NCBI GenBank assembly: GCA_002440065.1
Contig: DJRK01000087.1
Coordinates: 1,028 to 8,960, forward strand
Direction: 5' to 3'
DNA length: 7,933 bases
Source of the DNA: Atopobium sp. UBA6362
Lineage (GTDB): Bacteria; Actinomycetota; Coriobacteriia; Coriobacteriales; Atopobiaceae
Shown: positions 5,455-7,933 of the stretch, piece by piece
How the letters are laid out: each line of letters begins with the position of its first letter
Numbering within the stretch: the stretch's first letter is position 1
Made by a program: the position numbers and the translations under genes
Notes under the pieces: generated by a model
Databases searched by the model: none
The model's input: the letters and a program-made list of their open reading frames with translations, nothing else
What the model was told of the DNA's origin: nothing

Positions 5455-6720
5455 ATGATTTGTCCTCACTGCGGCGCCGAGCTCGACGACGGCGCCGTAT
5501 TCTGCACGCAATGCGGCGCTCGCTTGGACGGGTCGGACTCGGCTGTGGCCGACGCCCCTGACCAACCCGACGCCCCCGACCAGCCCGCTGTAAAGAAGAA
5601 GCTCTCGCGCGGCAAGAAAGCGGCGATCGCCGGGCTCGTCGCGGCGCTTCTCCTCGGTGGCGGGGGCGCGGGCTACTACTTTGGCATCTACGCGCCCGGC
5701 CAGCGCCGCGCCGCTGCCGAGAAGCTCGCCTACGAGCGCGCCCACGGCCTCGTTTACGTGGCGATCAGCGTCTCAGGCGACGGTTGGGACACGGCGTCCG
5801 GCGCTTCTCGGCTCCCGGTTCTCGTGACGGGGACCGACGCGGACGGGGATGTCGACAAGGTCCAGTACGTCTCGAGCGACGGCTCGGGGATTCAGCTGCA
5901 TCCGGGCAACTACGACATCTCGGTCCCCGCGTCGCCCGTCGCCGCAGACGGCGGCATCTACTCGGTGCCGAGCACGACCTTCTCGCTCGCGATAGACAAC
6001 GGCAGCGACGTCGATCCCGACTCGCCGGATGTCCCCGCGACCCCCGACGAGGTGGGCGAGGTTCCCGACGCCGACTACGACGCGTCCTCGGACGTGAAAA
6101 TCGACCTTTCCCGCGCCGACATGGCCGAGGTGAGCGACGAGGAGGTCGAGGCGGCTCAGGATTACCTCGAGAAGGACGACGGGCTCGATGGCTCCGTTGC
6201 CAGCACGCTCAAGGATGCCTTGACAACCTCGCGCAACGATGCCCTCGAGCAGAAGCGCCAGGCCGAGGAGGCCGCCGCCAAGAAGGCCGCCGAGGAAGCG
6301 GCCGCTGCGGCCAAGCAAAAGTCGATCGACGACCTCGTGAGCTGTGCGACGTCGAGCAACTTCAACGATGGCACGAAGGCCGATGGCTCTGATTCCACGA
6401 GCTTCATGTTTGAGCGCAAGCAGACCAGCGATGCGGCGGGTCCCCTGCTCACGCATCGCGCAAGCGGGTTCTACACGGTCGTCGTTTACTCAGGCAACGA
6501 TGAGGCCACGGCAAAGGCGGTCGCGATGTACCTCTTCAAACTCGACCTAGAAGGCAAGCTGATTAAGAGCTCCGACTGGTCCTCTTTGGGAGTAAACGGC
6601 GGTTATGCTGCTATTGCCGGTATTTACGACACCGAGAGCCAGGCGCAGGCACAGGAGCAGAAGCTCGAGGCGCAGGGCATCACCTGCGGCACCGTTGCGT
6701 TCACCGGTTCCCACCGCTAA
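5455..6720 (+). CDS. Zinc-ribbon membrane protein with extracytoplasmic SPOR-like C terminus
   Basis: This 421-residue, single-pass membrane protein has a cytoplasmic N terminus. Cys3, Cys6, Cys17 and Cys20 (CPHCG...CTQCG) form a zinc ribbon. A Pro-Asp-Gln linker follows, with APDQPD/APDQPA repeats at 34-45, then a basic KKKLSRGKK stop region and a membrane segment at about 56-80. Outside, residues about 98-182 are rich in short beta strands and Gly/Asp, suggesting a beta-sandwich. Residues about 185-245 are acidic, and 262-291 form an Ala/Glu/Lys coiled coil. The last 120 residues include GFYTVVVYSG and GYAAIAGIYDTESQAQAQ, which resemble SPOR-type peptidoglycan-binding repeats. That resemblance is inference, not a firm match. 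Cys297 and Cys411 could form a disulfide. An envelope-sensing or cell-wall role is plausible. The gene stands alone, ending 8 bases before palindrome copy 4. Confidence 0.88.
   Translation: MICPHCGAELDDGAVFCTQCGARLDGSDSAVADAPDQPDAPDQPAVKKKLSRGKKAAIAGLVAALLLGGGGAGYYFGIYAPGQRRAAAEKLAYERAHGLVYVAISVSGDGWDTASGASRLPVLVTGTDADGDVDKVQYVSSDGSGIQLHPGNYDISVPASPVAADGGIYSVPSTTFSLAIDNGSDVDPDSPDVPATPDEVGEVPDADYDASSDVKIDLSRADMAEVSDEEVEAAQDYLEKDDGLDGSVASTLKDALTTSRNDALEQKRQAEEAAAKKAAEEAAAAAKQKSIDDLVSCATSSNFNDGTKADGSDSTSFMFERKQTSDAAGPLLTHRASGFYTVVVYSGNDEATAKAVAMYLFKLDLEGKLIKSSDWSSLGVNGGYAAIAGIYDTESQAQAQEQKLEAQGITCGTVAFTGSHR
5554..5589 (+). repeat. Two 18-bp tandem units in the proline-rich linker
   Basis: The units encode APDQPD (5554-5571) and APDQPA (5572-5589), with only a few base differences. 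They lie between the zinc ribbon and the membrane segment and likely form a flexible spacer. Confidence 0.6.
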
Positions 6721-6728
6721 CGGAAATC

Positions 6729-6782
6729 GCCCCTGCAAAATGAGACATCTCGAGGGTTGATTATGTCTCATTTTGCAGGGGC
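6729..6782. repeat. Long palindrome, family copy 4, between convergent genes
   Basis: GCCCCTGCAAAATGAGACAT (6729-6748) is perfectly complementary to ATGTCTCATTTTGCAGGGGC (6763-6782), giving 20-bp arms and a 14-base loop. It is the longest and most perfect copy. It begins 8 bases after the zinc-ribbon gene's stop codon and ends 79 bases from the end of the opposing gene. The position suits a bidirectional terminator or transcript-end stabiliser, but no T-run follows on either side. It is in plus orientation. Confidence 0.95.
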
Positions 6783-6861
6783 TGCGGGTGAAGAGGGGCT
6801 GCGGATGGGAAGGCTGCTGCGCAGGACGATCACCGGGCGCGGCTCGTGCGCCCACCTTGCG

Positions 6862-7926
6862 CTACAGGCAGAAGCCGGGGATGACGTAGGTCGGCTCGGC
6901 CGGGGCGTCGCCGGGGGTCGCGCCGTTGAAGGCGTCTCCGTCGCGCATGACGCGGTTGAAGACGGTCGACGGCATGCCCACGGACGCGTCCGCGGAAGGC
7001 GTGCGCTCCCACCAGTAGACCCTCTCGCCTGCGACCCTGCGCACGATCGCCTCGTTTGCCGAGAGCCCGGAGATTCCGAGCTCGTTAAATAGCTGATACT
7101 GCGCGCCCTCGTAGCTGTAGAGGTCGCTCAGGTACTCGTACCCCTTGCCGAACGTCTCCGGCCCCTGGTAGCCGCAAAGCTCGGTCATCGAGGGCAGCCA
7201 GAACGCGTCCGTCGTCTGGCTGAGCTCGGTCGATTCCCCCGTATCCACGGCGCCCACGTTGTTCGTGTCCTTGACCACGGGCCTTACGCGCGAGACGAGC
7301 TCGGCGGGAAGAAGGCCCAACATCTCGGTCGCCATCCACTCGCGCAAGGAGCTCTGCTCCCAGCCGCCGAGGCGCGGCCCGTCGTTCATGGGACGCGGGT
7401 CGCCCACCGGCGTGCGCATGAGGAAGCTGATGCCGGCGACGCCCTGGCCGTCGGCGCGCCTGTCCGCCCGGAAGCCCACGATCTGCGCCTCGGCGGCCGC
7501 GCCGTCCGCAAGCGGGAAGCGCTTGACGTGCTCGTCGGTAAGCGATCCGTCCGCGTTTACGAGGCCGGCCTCGCGCGCGATGCCCAGGGCCACGTCGTCG
7601 CTCGCGGCCGCGGCGATGCGGTCGGCCAGCTCGGCGAGCTCGTCCCAGCCGTAGTCGTCCACGGTGCGGGGGCGGAGAAGGCCGAACCCGCGCGTCGCGA
7701 CCGCCGCCGCGGCGCCCAGCACCACGAGCCCGCCGATGCCCAGGCCGATCGCGGCGCGTCGGGTGAGGCGCAGTGCGGGCTTCTTGGCGTCGGCGGAAAG
7801 CGATGCGGGGCCGCTATCGGCCGCGTTGCCGCCTAACGACCTCACAGTGTCCGAACCCCGGCCCTTATTACCGGCGCCGACCCCAGCGCCGCCCCTCTCG
7901 CCGCCCCCCTCAACCGGGGCCTTCAT
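6862..7926 (-). CDS. DUF6273-like exported or membrane-anchored protein
   Basis: This 354-residue protein is read on the minus strand. Residues 1-53 are Gly/Ala-rich and probably disordered. Then LTRRAAIGLG leads into a hydrophobic stretch (about 58-78), which could be a membrane anchor or, given the Arg56-Arg57 pair, a Tat-like signal. Residues 86-145 include a small helical region with a GLVNADGSLTDEHVKRF segment. The rest resembles the DUF6273 family: SFLMRTPVGDPRPMN, GGWEQSSLREWM (187-198), LPAELVSRVRPVVKDTNN, FWLPSMTELCG, and RVYWWERTPS near 302-311. These Trp- and Asn-rich motifs are common to secreted proteins of gut Firmicutes and Actinobacteria; their function is unknown. The frame is open upstream of ATG 7926 to the window edge, so the true start and promoter are not certain. 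It converges with the zinc-ribbon gene. Confidence 0.8.
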   Translation of the reverse strand: MKAPVEGGGERGGAGVGAGNKGRGSDTVRSLGGNAADSGPASLSADAKKPALRLTRRAAIGLGIGGLVVLGAAAAVATRGFGLLRPRTVDDYGWDELAELADRIAAAASDDVALGIAREAGLVNADGSLTDEHVKRFPLADGAAAEAQIVGFRADRRADGQGVAGISFLMRTPVGDPRPMNDGPRLGGWEQSSLREWMATEMLGLLPAELVSRVRPVVKDTNNVGAVDTGESTELSQTTDAFWLPSMTELCGYQGPETFGKGYEYLSDLYSYEGAQYQLFNELGISGLSANEAIVRRVAGERVYWWERTPSADASVGMPSTVFNRVMRDGDAFNGATPGDAPAEPTYVIPGFCL

Positions 7927-7933
7927 GCTCAGG

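Noticed and set aside
3296..6782. The four palindromes as ordinary Rho-independent terminators
   Set aside because: None is followed by a T-run on either strand, and one copy lies upstream of a gene. A termination role is still possible but not of the standard type.
3296..6782. The four palindromes as a CRISPR array
   Set aside because: The spacing is hundreds to over a thousand bases with genes in between, and orientation varies.
6757..7092. Plus-strand ORF starting MIMSHFA
   Set aside because: It starts in palindrome copy 4 and runs antisense into the DUF6273-like gene, without any domain signal.

Overview
This is high-GC bacterial DNA. Coding regions are rich in codons ending in G or C, and strong GGAGG-type ribosome binding sites sit before the starts. 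The gene set is an asymmetric ABC exporter pair, an archaeal-ATPase/DUF234-type protein, a zinc-ribbon membrane protein and a DUF6273-like lipoprotein-sized protein. Together these suggest an anaerobic, host-associated actinobacterium of the Coriobacteriia (Olsenella, Collinsella or Eggerthella-like). That placement is inference from family content and composition; there is no rRNA or marker gene in the window.

Layout. Positions 1-3246 hold the 3' two thirds of one ABC exporter subunit and a complete second subunit. They overlap by 17 bases and form one operon. Their ATPase motifs are degenerate in a complementary way: subunit 1 has lost the catalytic Glu and the switch His, and subunit 2 has lost the canonical signature motif. 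This is the hallmark of heterodimeric exporters of the TM287/288 or BmrC/BmrD type. Positions 3247-3540 are an intergenic region. It holds a long palindrome and then a sharply AT-rich promoter region with a 16-bp palindrome and three 15-bp tandem repeats, directly upstream of an ATPase-nuclease-like gene (3541-4947). Positions 4948-5454 hold no confident gene, two more palindromes of the same family, and a possible 39-codon minus-strand ORF or gene remnant. Positions 5455-6720 encode a membrane protein with a cytoplasmic zinc ribbon and a large external part. A fourth palindrome lies between this gene and the convergent minus-strand gene at 6862-7926, which has a membrane anchor or Tat-like signal and a DUF6273-like domain.

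The most interesting non-coding signal is the family of four palindromes at 3296, 4983, 5252 and 6729. All share an invariant 15-mer, and their outer stems change by paired substitutions. They appear to be one element in two orientations (copies 1 and 3 against copies 2 and 4). Each arm reads ATG-TCY-CAT-TTT-GC (or GTG in one arm), so these elements create false MSHFA... protein starts. No CRISPR array, tRNA, rRNA, or complete insertion sequence was found. I see no convincing multi-gene novel system. The features most worth follow-up are the palindrome family and the tandem-repeat control region of the ATPase gene.
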